64,000 nt of DNA from CAZCDS01 sp964497585. GTDB lineage: Bacteria; Desulfobacterota; Desulfomonilia; Desulfomonilales; Desulfomonilaceae. Location of the stretch: the NCBI GenBank assembly GCA_964497585.1, contig CAZCDS010000001.1, forward strand, positions 124,001-188,000, written 5' to 3'. A model generated the notes under the pieces. The model was not told where the DNA came from and did no database searches. It saw only the letters and a program-made list of their open reading frames with translations. Positions 25,653-34,259 of this stretch are shown here, piece after piece; positions within the stretch are counted from its first letter, which is position 1; every line of letters starts with the position of its first letter. The translations under genes and the position numbers were made by a program.

Positions 25653-25886
25653 ATGACCGATTGGCTCGACACGTCAGTCAGATGCTACTCGGGGTATAGA
25701 GCCGACGAGAGGCCTACTTCGTTCAGCCTGCAGGGCAATGAACTTGAGGTCCGGAGAATCCTCCGCTCCTGGAAGGAGCCAAACTGCACGTCTTTCAAGG
25801 TCCTCGCAGAAGACGGTCGGTCGTACCTGCTCCGGTACGACGAACACGACGACCGCTGGAGCGTTAAACTTGTCGAGCCGCGTTAA
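25653..25886 (+). CDS. Small beta-rich protein, 77 aa (DUF6504-like)
   Basis: A 77-residue protein starting MTDWLDTSVRCYSGYR. The layout RPTSFSLQGNELEVRRILRSW, then FKVLAEDGRSYLLRYDEHDDRW resembles a family of small bacterial proteins (DUF6504 type, from memory) in which a short beta sheet ends with an aromatic Asp-x-x-Trp stretch. Function unknown. It lies between the hydrolase and the DUF89 gene on the same strand and is probably cotranscribed. Confidence 0.65.
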   Translation: MTDWLDTSVRCYSGYRADERPTSFSLQGNELEVRRILRSWKEPNCTSFKVLAEDGRSYLLRYDEHDDRWSVKLVEPR

Positions 25887-25945
25887 GCCTTTTCTCCGAA
25901 ATGTGTGCGGGGCCTCGTTCCTGCAAGAAACCTCCCGTCGGTCCA

Positions 25946-26809
25946 ATGAAAACCTATCTTGAATGCGTATCATGTCTCGTCCGTCAGACTCTGGACACAG
26001 CCCGGCAAGTCTCTGACGACCCGGCGGTGCACGACTCGATTATGCGGGAAGTGCTGAGCGCTATAGCTCGAGCGGACCTGAGTCTGCCGCCCCCCGTCCT
26101 GGGAGGCGTGATTCAACGAATTGCACGGGTAATCACGGGAAACGACGATCCGTACCGGGCGGCCAAGCAGGCCTGCAACCGAATCGCACTCACAATGTAC
26201 CCCGAACTTGAGCAGCGGGTTCTCGCATCCCAAGACCCCTTGGAAACAGCGCTTCGGCTCGCTGTGGCCGGAAATATCATCGATTTCGCGGTGCATGCCA
26301 CGGTAGAAACCGCGAGAATTGCCGAGTCCATCGAAGAATGCTTAACTGCACCGATTTCGTCACAGGTATTGTCCAATTTTCGCGCATCACTGGGGAGGGC
26401 GCGCGACATCCTGTACCTGGGAGATAACGCGGGCGAGATCTTCTTTGACCGCTTGCTCGTTGAACAGTTGCCCAGGGAGAAGACGGCTTTCGTGGTAAAG
26501 GGGCGGCCGGTGATAAACGACGTGACCCGTGAGGACGCTCAAGCCGCGGGAATCAACGACCTCGTCGAAGTGCTGGACAACGGCTCGGACATACCTGGTA
26601 CGGTCCTCTCCGACTGTTCGGCCTCTTTCCGAAGCCGATTCGAGCATGCCGATCTGATCATTTCCAAGGGGCAAGGCAACTACGAGTCCCTCAGTGATCA
26701 TGAGCATGAGATTTTCTTCGTTTTCCGGGCGAAATGCCAACCGATAGCTATGGACACCGGGGCTCCCGTAGGCAGTATCGTGTTCCGACACAGACCGCGA
26801 CCGGTCTAA
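25946..26809 (+). CDS. DUF89/ARMT1-like metal-dependent protein
   Basis: A 287-residue protein starting MKTYLECVSCLVRQ, the usual start of the archaeal/bacterial DUF89 group with a CxxC near the N-terminus. Conserved features are ILYLGDNAGEIFFDR near residue 160, KGRPVINDVTREDA near 187 and ISKGQGNYESL near 235, which form the metal and phosphate site. Characterised relatives are metal-dependent phosphatases acting on damaged or overflow metabolites. The start at 25946 fits the family length; an in-frame ATG at 25901 adds 15 poorly conserved residues. Neither has a ribosome site. Confidence 0.85.
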   Translation: MKTYLECVSCLVRQTLDTARQVSDDPAVHDSIMREVLSAIARADLSLPPPVLGGVIQRIARVITGNDDPYRAAKQACNRIALTMYPELEQRVLASQDPLETALRLAVAGNIIDFAVHATVETARIAESIEECLTAPISSQVLSNFRASLGRARDILYLGDNAGEIFFDRLLVEQLPREKTAFVVKGRPVINDVTREDAQAAGINDLVEVLDNGSDIPGTVLSDCSASFRSRFEHADLIISKGQGNYESLSDHEHEIFFVFRAKCQPIAMDTGAPVGSIVFRHRPRPV

Positions 26810-26879
26810 AGCTATCGTGTTTCACCGTTGCGGGTACAGATCGATTGACTCTCCTGCGCCACTTGGGTAAAACAGAGCG

Positions 26880-28706
26880 ATGAGTCAGCACAGCACTAAC
26901 GACGTCAGATTCCTGATGGGGAATGAGGCCATCGGCAGAGGCATGATCGAAGCAGGCTGTGGAGTAGCCGCGGCTTACCCGGGGACGCCTTCTTCCGAGG
27001 TTCTCGAATCCCTGGTCCGTTGGAAAAAAGAGACCGATCACCCACTGTACATCGAGTGGTCAATCAACGAGAAGGTGGCCTTCGAGGTGGCGTACGGCGC
27101 CTCCCTTGCGGGAGTTCGATCGATGGCGGCCATGAAGATGGTCGGATTGAACGTCGCGTCGGACCCCTTTCTCAGCGCCACGTACCTCGGTGTCAGAGGG
27201 GGGCTCGTCGTGGTCGTGGCGGACGATCCCGGTCCCCATTCGAGCCAGACCGAACAGGACAGCCGCTTCTTCGGGTGGTTCGCCAAAGCTCCGGTGCTCG
27301 ATCCTGCCACTCCGGCCGAAGGACTGCAGATGGCCATCCGAGCCTTCGAGCTGTCGGAGAAGTACGAAGTGCCCCTGCTCTTGCGTCCATGCCTCAGGGT
27401 ATGTCACGCGCGGCAGAACGTGACCCTCGGTACCACGCTGCAGCCTGCAGACGTGGGCCCGTTCAAGAAGAACTGGACACGATGGGCGGCAATCCCGAAG
27501 TTCAGGCTCGTACTCCATGGAGAACTCAATGAGAAGCTCCGGACGATCGTGCAGGAAGAGCCCGAAGCGAGCCCGAAGCCCATCATCGGGGGATCCGGAT
27601 CGTCGCTTGCGGTGATCACTTCGGGGTCGGTTTCCTCGCATGTGCGGGACATAATCACGGCTGACGAGCGCCTGTCCGGTATCGACGTGTACAAGGTGGA
27701 CCTCCCCTTCCCCGCGCACGCCGAGCGACTGCAGGAGATCGTGGACAGCCATGACAGGACACTGATCGTTGAAGAGACCTATCCGGTGCTCGAGCTGCAG
27801 CTCCAGGACAGGCGTAAGGTCATCGGGCGGATGTCCGGGGCCGTTCCTCCTCAGGGAGAATTGGTACCCGAGTTGGTGGAAGATATCGTGTTGCGAGCGG
27901 CCGGCCTGGAGACCTCTCACCGGGAGCAACCGCAGGTCAAACCGAGACGGCCGTCTCTCTGCCCGGGGTGTCCCCACCGTCCCGCGTTCTACCTGATCCG
28001 GAAGGTCTTCGACGAAGCTGTCTATACGGGAGACATCGGCTGCTACACGCTTGGAATCAATATGGGGGCCGTTGACACCTGTCTTTGCATGGGAGCCTCG
28101 GTGGGAATGGCCGGCGGCCTGGTGAAGGCCCCGGTCACCGATCGAGAAATCCGGGTCGTGGCCACCATCGGCGACTCGACCTTTTACCACGCGGGGGTTC
28201 CCGCGCTCATTAACGCGGTCCACACCCGGGCACGTTTTGTTCTGGTGATCATGGACAACGCCACCACGGCCATGACCGGTGGACAGCCCACGCCGGCCAT
28301 GGATTATCTGGCCGACGGTTCCCCAGGGGCCGCTATTGACATGGAGAAACTGGTTGAGGGATGCGGAGTGGGCTTCGTTGACGTTGTGGATCCGTATGAC
28401 CACGACGCGACGCAAACCGCATTCAATAAAGCCAAGACCTACTCCTTTGAGGAGAATCGCGGCGTCTCCGTGGTTATCACTCGGCGGCCCTGCGTGCGGA
28501 TGCCCGGTGTGGAAATCCCCGACGATCGGTTCGAGATCGGCGAATCCTGCGACCTCTGCATGACCTGCGTGAGAGACCTAGAGTGCCCTGCGATCTATTA
28601 CGTCAAGGGCGAGAAACGCATGGACATCAACGAAGATCTGTGTGCGGGCTGTGGGTTCTGCGTGAGTATCTGTCCGGCCCAGGCAATAGCACGGAAAGAG
28701 GGTTAA
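26880..28706 (+). CDS. iorA: Indolepyruvate:ferredoxin oxidoreductase, alpha subunit
   Basis: A 608-residue subunit. It oxidatively decarboxylates aryl pyruvates to aryl-acetyl-CoA using thiamine diphosphate and passes electrons to ferredoxin. The N-terminal pyrimidine-binding domain opens LMGNEAIGRGMIEAG. The central ThDP-binding domain has CPGCPHRPAFY near residue 360 and IGDSTFYHAGVPAL near 430. The C-terminal ferredoxin-like domain has two cluster motifs, CDLCMTCVRDLECP and CAGCGFCVSICP. iorB starts 2 bp after the stop. This points to anaerobic aromatic amino-acid catabolism. Confidence 0.95.
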   Translation: MSQHSTNDVRFLMGNEAIGRGMIEAGCGVAAAYPGTPSSEVLESLVRWKKETDHPLYIEWSINEKVAFEVAYGASLAGVRSMAAMKMVGLNVASDPFLSATYLGVRGGLVVVVADDPGPHSSQTEQDSRFFGWFAKAPVLDPATPAEGLQMAIRAFELSEKYEVPLLLRPCLRVCHARQNVTLGTTLQPADVGPFKKNWTRWAAIPKFRLVLHGELNEKLRTIVQEEPEASPKPIIGGSGSSLAVITSGSVSSHVRDIITADERLSGIDVYKVDLPFPAHAERLQEIVDSHDRTLIVEETYPVLELQLQDRRKVIGRMSGAVPPQGELVPELVEDIVLRAAGLETSHREQPQVKPRRPSLCPGCPHRPAFYLIRKVFDEAVYTGDIGCYTLGINMGAVDTCLCMGASVGMAGGLVKAPVTDREIRVVATIGDSTFYHAGVPALINAVHTRARFVLVIMDNATTAMTGGQPTPAMDYLADGSPGAAIDMEKLVEGCGVGFVDVVDPYDHDATQTAFNKAKTYSFEENRGVSVVITRRPCVRMPGVEIPDDRFEIGESCDLCMTCVRDLECPAIYYVKGEKRMDINEDLCAGCGFCVSICPAQAIARKEG

Positions 28707-28708
28707 AT

Positions 28709-29215
28709 ATGGCGGAGATTATCCTTTGCGGCAGAGGAGGACAGGGAATTGTCTTCCTGACGCGTCAAATTGGTGAGATAGCGGCTGCAAAAGGGCTCAA
28801 CGTGATTTCGTCAGAGACTCACGGAATGGCGGTGCGCGGGGGATCCATCAACAGCCACCTGAGGATAGGAGCTTTCTCGTCGCCCCTCATAAGACAGGGG
28901 CATGCTGACCTGCTCATCTCCCTGGATCCTGCGGAGACGGCCAACAACAGGCACTTCCTGAAACCGGGAGGTGTGATCATCGAGAACTCCGATCAGCCCG
29001 ACGAGCCCGGTATCAAACGGGTTGACGCCTCAGCCCTGGCGAGGCAATTGGGTCGCGTGCAACTGGAGAATGTGGTGATCATCGGCTTCGCCGCGGCTCT
29101 CGACGGATTCCCCGTGTCAGTGGAGGAATTGCGAGAGCAACTGACTAAGCACCCGAGGCAGCAGGTTCGTGAGATGAATCTCCGTGCCCTGGAAAGGGGA
29201 GTCGAAGCTGCGTGA
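28709..29215 (+). CDS. iorB: Indolepyruvate:ferredoxin oxidoreductase, beta subunit
   Basis: A 168-residue gamma-type 2-oxoacid oxidoreductase subunit. It starts MAEIILCGRGGQGIVFLT and contains SSETHGMAVRGGSINSHLR near residue 35, both typical of IorB. It is the partner of the upstream iorA, with 2 bp between stop and start. It is shorter than the ~200-residue IorB of archaea but contains the full core fold. Confidence 0.93.
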   Translation: MAEIILCGRGGQGIVFLTRQIGEIAAAKGLNVISSETHGMAVRGGSINSHLRIGAFSSPLIRQGHADLLISLDPAETANNRHFLKPGGVIIENSDQPDEPGIKRVDASALARQLGRVQLENVVIIGFAAALDGFPVSVEELREQLTKHPRQQVREMNLRALERGVEAA

Positions 29216-29337
29216 AAACCGGCTGTACGCGTCGTGGCAGGGATGTTGTCGAAGCTAGGCCGGAGGCGGAATCTGAATTGTACCTTGACGACCATCACGA
29301 GAGGGAGTAGTTTCCGATAGATTCGTCGGGGAGGAAA

Positions 29338-29598
29338 ATGGGCATAGAGGAATCCCTACAGAGTATTGCCGATCGGATTCTCAATTTTGACGAGGCGTCG
29401 CTCGTTCAGCTCCAGGAGAAATACCTCAAGAAAGTCTCGGAATTCTCGCCCAGCAAAGAGTGGGAAAAGGCGGTCGTCGTGTACTTCATGATAAACTCCG
29501 TACGCGTGAAGAACAAGATTTTCAACGACAGGATCAAGAACTCTCCGAAGCAGCCGCAATCAAAATCCCGAAGAAATTTACTAAAAATAGTCAAATAG
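29338..29598 (+). CDS. Small helical protein, 86 aa, function unknown
   Basis: Not recognised. The ATG at 29338 follows a strong ggggagg site. The N-terminal half is helical and acidic (IEESLQSIADRILNFDEASL) and the C-terminal third is strongly basic (KNSPKQPQSKSRRNLLKIVK), which suggests binding to nucleic acid or membrane phosphate. There is no signal sequence. The DNA becomes AT-rich after its stop, where the next promoter lies. Confidence 0.6.
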   Translation: MGIEESLQSIADRILNFDEASLVQLQEKYLKKVSEFSPSKEWEKAVVVYFMINSVRVKNKIFNDRIKNSPKQPQSKSRRNLLKIVK

Positions 29599-29683
29599 AT
29601 CGGCGAGCGGATCGGATTTCCATCAAAGGGCGACATGTACTTGACATCACATCTGAAAAAATTTTTGAAACTTTTTTTACTCC

Positions 29684-29713
29684 TTGATTTTCTTACTACA
29701 AAAAGGATATAAT
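29684..29713 (+). promoter_or_regulatory. Strong promoter upstream of the Gln/Tyr-rich exported protein
   Basis: TTGATT (29684-29689), an 18-bp spacer and a perfect TATAAT (29708-29713), within an AT-rich tract (29640-29710) that also has a second TTGACA at 29641. It predicts a 5' untranslated region of roughly 105 bases before the ATG at 29826. Confidence 0.65.
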
Positions 29714-29825
29714 GATAACGTGCGTACCGCGGCCGATGCCGGTGGAAGGTCAGCTTATGGGGGACAGTTTCCAGGCGGCTTTGGGCCGGGAGCGCGGGAC
29801 CGGTAGTCGTGAAAGGAGTTCTGGA

Positions 29826-31217
29826 ATGGCAAGAAACTGGTTGATCCTGACGGGCTCAGCCCTGGCTCTACTGCTGATGGCGGTGCCCTGCGCGGCTCAG
29901 TCCGGCGGTTACAACCCGTACGCGTACAACGATGCCTCGTCGCTCGTGGGTAACCAGTCCCAGAGCAACGGGATTATGCCGCCCGGAGGATACTATCCTT
30001 ATTGGCAAAACTACCTGGACGACATGCAAAGGCAGGGCGGCTACTACTCGGTAACGGGAAACTATCCCAACTCGCCGCCCGTGACAAGCTACTACCCGGC
30101 TAAGAGGTCGATGGGAACCGCGACCAAGCCGGCGGCATCCCAACAGTCCGGCAACATGTACTCCAGTCCGTCTTACTACTCAGGTTACGGGCAGGGTTAC
30201 CAGGCTCCCAATCAAGGATACGCGAACTATCAGACCGCTCCCGTACAGGCCCAGCCGAGTTCTGCGGTTTCGAGCGCTGCGGCAAAACCCAAGAGGAGAC
30301 TGCGTGCCGGCAAGAAAAAGGCCGCCCGGGCCCAGCAGCAGTACCAGGCGCAGCAGTATGCGGCGCAGCAGTACCAGGCACAGCAGGCAGCCCAGCAACA
30401 GCAGTACGGGCAGCAATATGGGCAGCAGTACGCGTATCCACAGCAGCAGTACGGGCAGCAATATGGGCAGCAGTACGCGTATCCACAGCAGCAATATGGG
30501 CAGCAGTACGCGTATCCACAGCAGCAGTACGGGCAGCAGCCCGCGCAGCAGCAATATCAGGGTCAGCAGGCCAGTGGCCAGCCCTTCGAAAACGATCCGG
30601 CTTTCCAGGAAGCTCGGCAAAAGGCATACGAGAGAGCAGTAGCACGACAAAGGGCAGCCGAGATGGCTGCGAAGCAGCAGGCCGCCATGCAGGAACTCCA
30701 GCAGGCCCGGGACATCTACGAACAAGCTCAGAACAAGATGCAGGAAGAGGAAGCCAAGCGGCAAGCCTTTCAAGAGGAATATCGGCGAAAGGCAATTAAG
30801 GAAGCCTATGCGAAGCTGAGAGAGGCCCAGCAGAGATACTATGAAATGATGGGTGTCTCCGGGCAAAGCGGTGGCGGAGCACGCCAGGCCCGTGGAGGAG
30901 CCGCGCCAGCTCCAGCCCAGCCCGCCGCGGCCTACCCGCAGCCCGGTCAGCCGCAGTACCCGCCGCCCCCGGCCCAGCCTCAGTACCAGCAACCTGTCCA
31001 GCAGCCGCAGTATCCCCAGCAGGTAACGCAGCAGGGGTATCCGGTCGCCCAAGCGCCCCCCTCCCGGGCTACTCCCCTGCAGATACAGCAGCCTCAGCAG
31101 CAGTCGTCAAGCGGAGGAATCTGGTCTACGCTGAAGGAGATCTTCCTCCCGCCGACCAATGCTGCGGCGAACCAACGGCGTCTCCTCGACAAGAATAGGA
31201 ATCGACTCCTGGAGTGA
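29826..31217 (+). CDS. Exported low-complexity Gln/Tyr-rich protein with prion-like region
   Basis: A 463-residue protein. The signal peptide (WLILTGSALALLLMAVPCAA then QSGG) directs export. The start at 29826 follows aaggag. Residues 25-150 are rich in Tyr, Asn, Pro and Gly, then a basic stretch (KPKRRLRAGKKKAARA) near 155-170. A Gln/Tyr array at about 170-250 is built on the 15-residue unit YGQQYGQQYAYPQQQ. A charged helical segment follows (EKARQ/EEEAKR type, about 260-350), a Pro/Gln-rich part, and a conserved-looking end (GGIWSTLKEIFLPP). It resembles envelope scaffold or prion-like aggregating proteins; no enzyme motif is present. An intrinsic terminator follows. Confidence 0.8.
   Translation: MARNWLILTGSALALLLMAVPCAAQSGGYNPYAYNDASSLVGNQSQSNGIMPPGGYYPYWQNYLDDMQRQGGYYSVTGNYPNSPPVTSYYPAKRSMGTATKPAASQQSGNMYSSPSYYSGYGQGYQAPNQGYANYQTAPVQAQPSSAVSSAAAKPKRRLRAGKKKAARAQQQYQAQQYAAQQYQAQQAAQQQQYGQQYGQQYAYPQQQYGQQYGQQYAYPQQQYGQQYAYPQQQYGQQPAQQQYQGQQASGQPFENDPAFQEARQKAYERAVARQRAAEMAAKQQAAMQELQQARDIYEQAQNKMQEEEAKRQAFQEEYRRKAIKEAYAKLREAQQRYYEMMGVSGQSGGGARQARGGAAPAPAQPAAAYPQPGQPQYPPPPAQPQYQQPVQQPQYPQQVTQQGYPVAQAPPSRATPLQIQQPQQQSSSGGIWSTLKEIFLPPTNAAANQRRLLDKNRNRLLE
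30402..30540 (+). repeat. 45-bp tandem repeats coding for the Gln/Tyr array
   Basis: Two nearly identical 45-bp units (starting about 30402 and 30447) and a shortened 30-bp copy encode YGQQYGQQYAYPQQQ. Near-identity at synonymous positions points to recent slippage or unequal recombination. Confidence 0.85.
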
Positions 31218-31246
31218 GGGGACGCGGATCGTAAAGCCAGAACTCC

Positions 31247-31277
31247 AGAGCCCGGCACATGGCCGGGCTCTTTTTTT
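31247..31277 (+). terminator. Intrinsic terminator after the Gln/Tyr-rich gene
   Basis: AGAGCCCGGC (31247-31256) and GCCGGGCTCT (31262-31271) form a perfect 10-bp stem with a 5-base loop, followed by seven T residues. Confidence 0.92.
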
Positions 31278-31474
31278 GAGGGGCGTCTGAATCCATCTCA
31301 AAGGAAGGGTCGCAAACGACGCGTAGGATATTCGCCAATTCGTATGCGCTGCCGCCTTATAGGAATCGCTTTCGAATCGGCAATATCCCGATCCCAGCGC
31401 GTCCGTCTCCTAGAAGCGATCCCGCCCTCCTTGGAAAGGAGATGCGAGAGGATCTTGAAAGTAGGCGGTCGAGG

Positions 31475-33298
31475 TCACGTCTCTGATAACGCACTGCTGT
31501 CAGATGGTTGCTCCTTCGCGCTTCCGCCCTGGCGGTAGGTCAACTGGATCGTCTCGTTGAGGAACTTTTCGGGATTCTGGATAGCCTCTCTCGGGATAGT
31601 GAATTCCGTCTTTCCTGTCCGCTCCATGACGAGCTTCAATCCGTGGTGATAGTTCTGGAAGATCTTGCGGCAAACGATGAGGGCCTCTTCCGAACCGGTC
31701 AGGACCCGCGCTATCAACTCTTGCATGGCCTCGTCGGAAAAGCGGATCTTCAACCCGTAGAGGGCCTTGAACTCCCTTTCAAAGGAGCGGATAGCGTCTT
31801 CCACCTTGAAGAACCGCTGATACACGCTTTCGACCCCGACACCTTCCTCCACCGAAGCGTCAATGACTGCCTCCAGGGCCCATCCGTCCAGCCGTCTACC
31901 GAAGCGTGCCTCAAACTCGCTCGCACGGGATTCCATTTCCGCGAGCAGTTCTCTTCTCTCCTGTTTGTCGACTTCATCGAACTGTTCACATCGCGAGGGG
32001 TGGAGTTCGTTGTCTACGATCTCCTCGAGCATCGCTCTCGGATTCTCGACAACTTCCCGGGTGACGGTGAATCGATCCACGTCCGTAGAAGGAAGCACAC
32101 GTTCGAACCCTACGAGAACCCGCTCAATAACGCTAATCAGCGCGCGTGCTCCCGTCTTCTCCAGGTGTGCAAGCCGCGCAATCGCTCGCAGAGCCTCGTC
32201 GGTGAAACGAATGTCAATGCCGTACGACTTGAAGTCCTGCTTCTTCGCGGTCACGACGGAGGAGTACCGATTCTTGAGAATCTTGAAAAGATCCTCCTCA
32301 TCCAGATCATCGAGCACCGAAATCACCGGGAGCCTCCCCACGAACTCGGATTCGAAGCCGTACGCGATGAGATCCTCGGGCCTTACCTCTCGGAAGAGTT
32401 CGTTCCTCTCCTCCTTTTCTTTGAGCGCCGCGCCGAAGCCCAAGCCTCCCCGTTCCAACCTCTTGGAGATGATCTCCTCGAGTGCGTTGAAGGCCCCGGA
32501 GACGATGAACAGGATGTTCCGGGTATTGACCGTTCGTTTGAGTCGTTTGCCGGTCTTCTGGAAATGAGCCGCGGCCTCCATCATGGAAACGGGATCGTGG
32601 GGGACCTTCAGGTCAACTTCCGTCTCCTCCATGGGCTTGAGCAGATTGCGTTGGACGCCGGTCCGGGAGACGTCCAGGCCGAGGACATTGTTTGCCGACG
32701 CGATCTTGTCAATTTCATCGACATAGATGATACCGTATTGTGCTTTTTCTATATCTCCGTCCGCCTCTTGAACGAGGTCGCGGACCAGGTCCTCCACATC
32801 GCCCCCCACGTACCCGGTCTCGGTGAACTTGGTGGCATCGCCTTTCACAAAGGGCACCCCGAGTTTCCGTGCAATGAGCTTGATCAGGTACGTCTTGCCC
32901 ACACCGGTAGGTCCGATCAGGATGATGTTGCTCTTGATCCTACCGATTCCTTCCTGCTCCTCGTAGTCTCCCTTCTCGTGGAAGTATCTGATCCTATTGA
33001 AATGCGTGCAGATCTTGGTCGAGAGAATCTCTTTGGCGTCGTCCTGGCGGATTACGAACCGATCCAGGTAATCATGCAGTTCGGCAGGCTTCATGTCGAA
33101 ACGTGTCACAGAGGCGTCCGTGTCCTCAGTGACTTCCTGGCCACCTTCAGATTCGACCGCTCCGGGCCAAGGCCCGATCTGAGTCCCCATTACGCGGATT
33201 TTGTTTCCGTACTTGTTCGACAGAAACTCATTTATCTCTTTCTCGATCTCTTTTGCGTCCGGTATATTTGCGCTTCTGATTTCGTCTTCTCGGGTCAT
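31475..33298 (-). CDS. ClpX-like AAA+ ATPase without zinc finger
   Basis: A 607-residue AAA+ protein of the ClpX/HslU clade. Walker A is GPTGVGKT near residue 132 and Walker B IIYVDEIDKIA near 190, with a pore-type GYVGGDV loop between them, then ISKRLERGGLGFG and a ClpX-type C-terminal domain. It lacks the N-terminal Cys4 zinc-binding domain of ClpX and carries a C-terminal extension of over 100 residues, so it is not the standard ClpX. A GTG nine codons upstream is possible, but the ATG at 33298 has a gagagg site. It probably unfolds proteins for ClpP or acts alone. The next gene upstream encodes an N-end-rule transferase. Confidence 0.88.
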   Translation of the reverse strand: MTREDEIRSANIPDAKEIEKEINEFLSNKYGNKIRVMGTQIGPWPGAVESEGGQEVTEDTDASVTRFDMKPAELHDYLDRFVIRQDDAKEILSTKICTHFNRIRYFHEKGDYEEQEGIGRIKSNIILIGPTGVGKTYLIKLIARKLGVPFVKGDATKFTETGYVGGDVEDLVRDLVQEADGDIEKAQYGIIYVDEIDKIASANNVLGLDVSRTGVQRNLLKPMEETEVDLKVPHDPVSMMEAAAHFQKTGKRLKRTVNTRNILFIVSGAFNALEEIISKRLERGGLGFGAALKEKEERNELFREVRPEDLIAYGFESEFVGRLPVISVLDDLDEEDLFKILKNRYSSVVTAKKQDFKSYGIDIRFTDEALRAIARLAHLEKTGARALISVIERVLVGFERVLPSTDVDRFTVTREVVENPRAMLEEIVDNELHPSRCEQFDEVDKQERRELLAEMESRASEFEARFGRRLDGWALEAVIDASVEEGVGVESVYQRFFKVEDAIRSFEREFKALYGLKIRFSDEAMQELIARVLTGSEEALIVCRKIFQNYHHGLKLVMERTGKTEFTIPREAIQNPEKFLNETIQLTYRQGGSAKEQPSDSSALSET

Positions 33299-33464
33299 GG
33301 TCTCAGGCCTCTCGCTTCTCCTCACAATTTCGTTTCGTTCTTTATTCTCTTTATAGTTATAGTAATTTCTGACTCAGCCGTCAATCATCCCCGTGTCTGC
33401 CCATCAGTCCACACTCCGAGACAATTCCGGGTGGTGTGCCGGGAAAGCGTCCCGGAGAGTCCCT

Positions 33465-34229
33465 CTACGGAGAGACCCAGTCGCCCTCCGGCGTCAGGAT
33501 CTCATAGGGGCGGAACCGTTTCTTGTAATTCATAGAAGGACAGTCCGCCACGAAGAATCCGAGGTAATAGTACGGAATTGCCCGCTCACGACAAAAGATG
33601 ATCTCGTGCAGGGCCGAAAAGGTCCCGGGACTTCTATCAGAGAATTCCGGATCAAAAAAGGTGTACACACTCGAGACGGATCGCGTACAGGCATCCACGA
33701 TTCCCACGGCCATCAGTCGTCCCCGAACCCTGTACTCGAACTCCAACGTCAGCACCGGCGATCGGTAGAGAAAACGGGTGAGGTCGTCCTCCGACGTCTC
33801 TTTCGCGGGGGCGTGTTGAAGGGTAAGGTAATCCGCGTAGATCCGCAGCTTCTCATCGGTCAGGTGGGGAATCCCCGTGCTTACGGAGGCGTCCTCATTC
33901 TTCCTGAGCACCCGACGAAAGGACTTGAATGGGCGAAACTGGGATGTGCTCACTCTCAGAGGCCTGCATTCCGCGCAGTCCCTGCACGCGGGCCGGTAGA
34001 AGATGTGTCCGGACCGCCGAAACCCATGATCCATGAAGTCGTGGTACAGTTCCGGGGGAAACTCGTCGGCAGCGAATGCCTCTTCCGCTGCTTCCTTGCC
34101 CGGGAGGTAGGGACACGCGTGGGCCTCCCCGCTCACGAGGAAGTCGAGCGAGATCATGCCGAAGAGATCGGACACAATCCACCGCTCGTTCCGATGATGG
34201 GGATCTCTGTTGTTGGAGGGACGGGTCAT
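33465..34229 (-). CDS. bpt: Aspartate/glutamate leucyltransferase (Bpt, Ate1-like)
   Basis: A 254-residue aminoacyl-tRNA-protein transferase. The diagnostic N-terminal region reads HACPYLPGKEA near residue 38, and GFRRSGHIFYRPACRDCAECRPLRV near 68-92 contains the Cys pairs of the family. The C-terminal GNAT-like half includes YYYLGFFV and MNYKKRFRP. Bpt adds Leu from leucyl-tRNA to proteins with N-terminal Asp or Glu, marking them for degradation by the ClpS/ClpAP pathway. It lies 30 bp downstream of the flavoprotein gene and 166 bp upstream of the ClpX-like gene on the same strand. A later Met at residue 25 is an alternative start. Confidence 0.92.
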   Translation of the reverse strand: MTRPSNNRDPHHRNERWIVSDLFGMISLDFLVSGEAHACPYLPGKEAAEEAFAADEFPPELYHDFMDHGFRRSGHIFYRPACRDCAECRPLRVSTSQFRPFKSFRRVLRKNEDASVSTGIPHLTDEKLRIYADYLTLQHAPAKETSEDDLTRFLYRSPVLTLEFEYRVRGRLMAVGIVDACTRSVSSVYTFFDPEFSDRSPGTFSALHEIIFCRERAIPYYYLGFFVADCPSMNYKKRFRPYEILTPEGDWVSP

Positions 34230-34259
34230 GCCGATCCATTTCAGTCGAGGGCCTCGACA

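Noticed and set aside
27060..28415. 451-codon open frame on the minus strand
   Set aside because: Shadow of iorA; His/Gly/Arg-rich sequence without domains.
31508..33535. 675-codon open frame on the + strand
   Set aside because: It is antisense to the ClpX-like gene, whose Walker motifs are clear. Long shadow frames are usual opposite GC-rich coding DNA. No ribosome site or domain.
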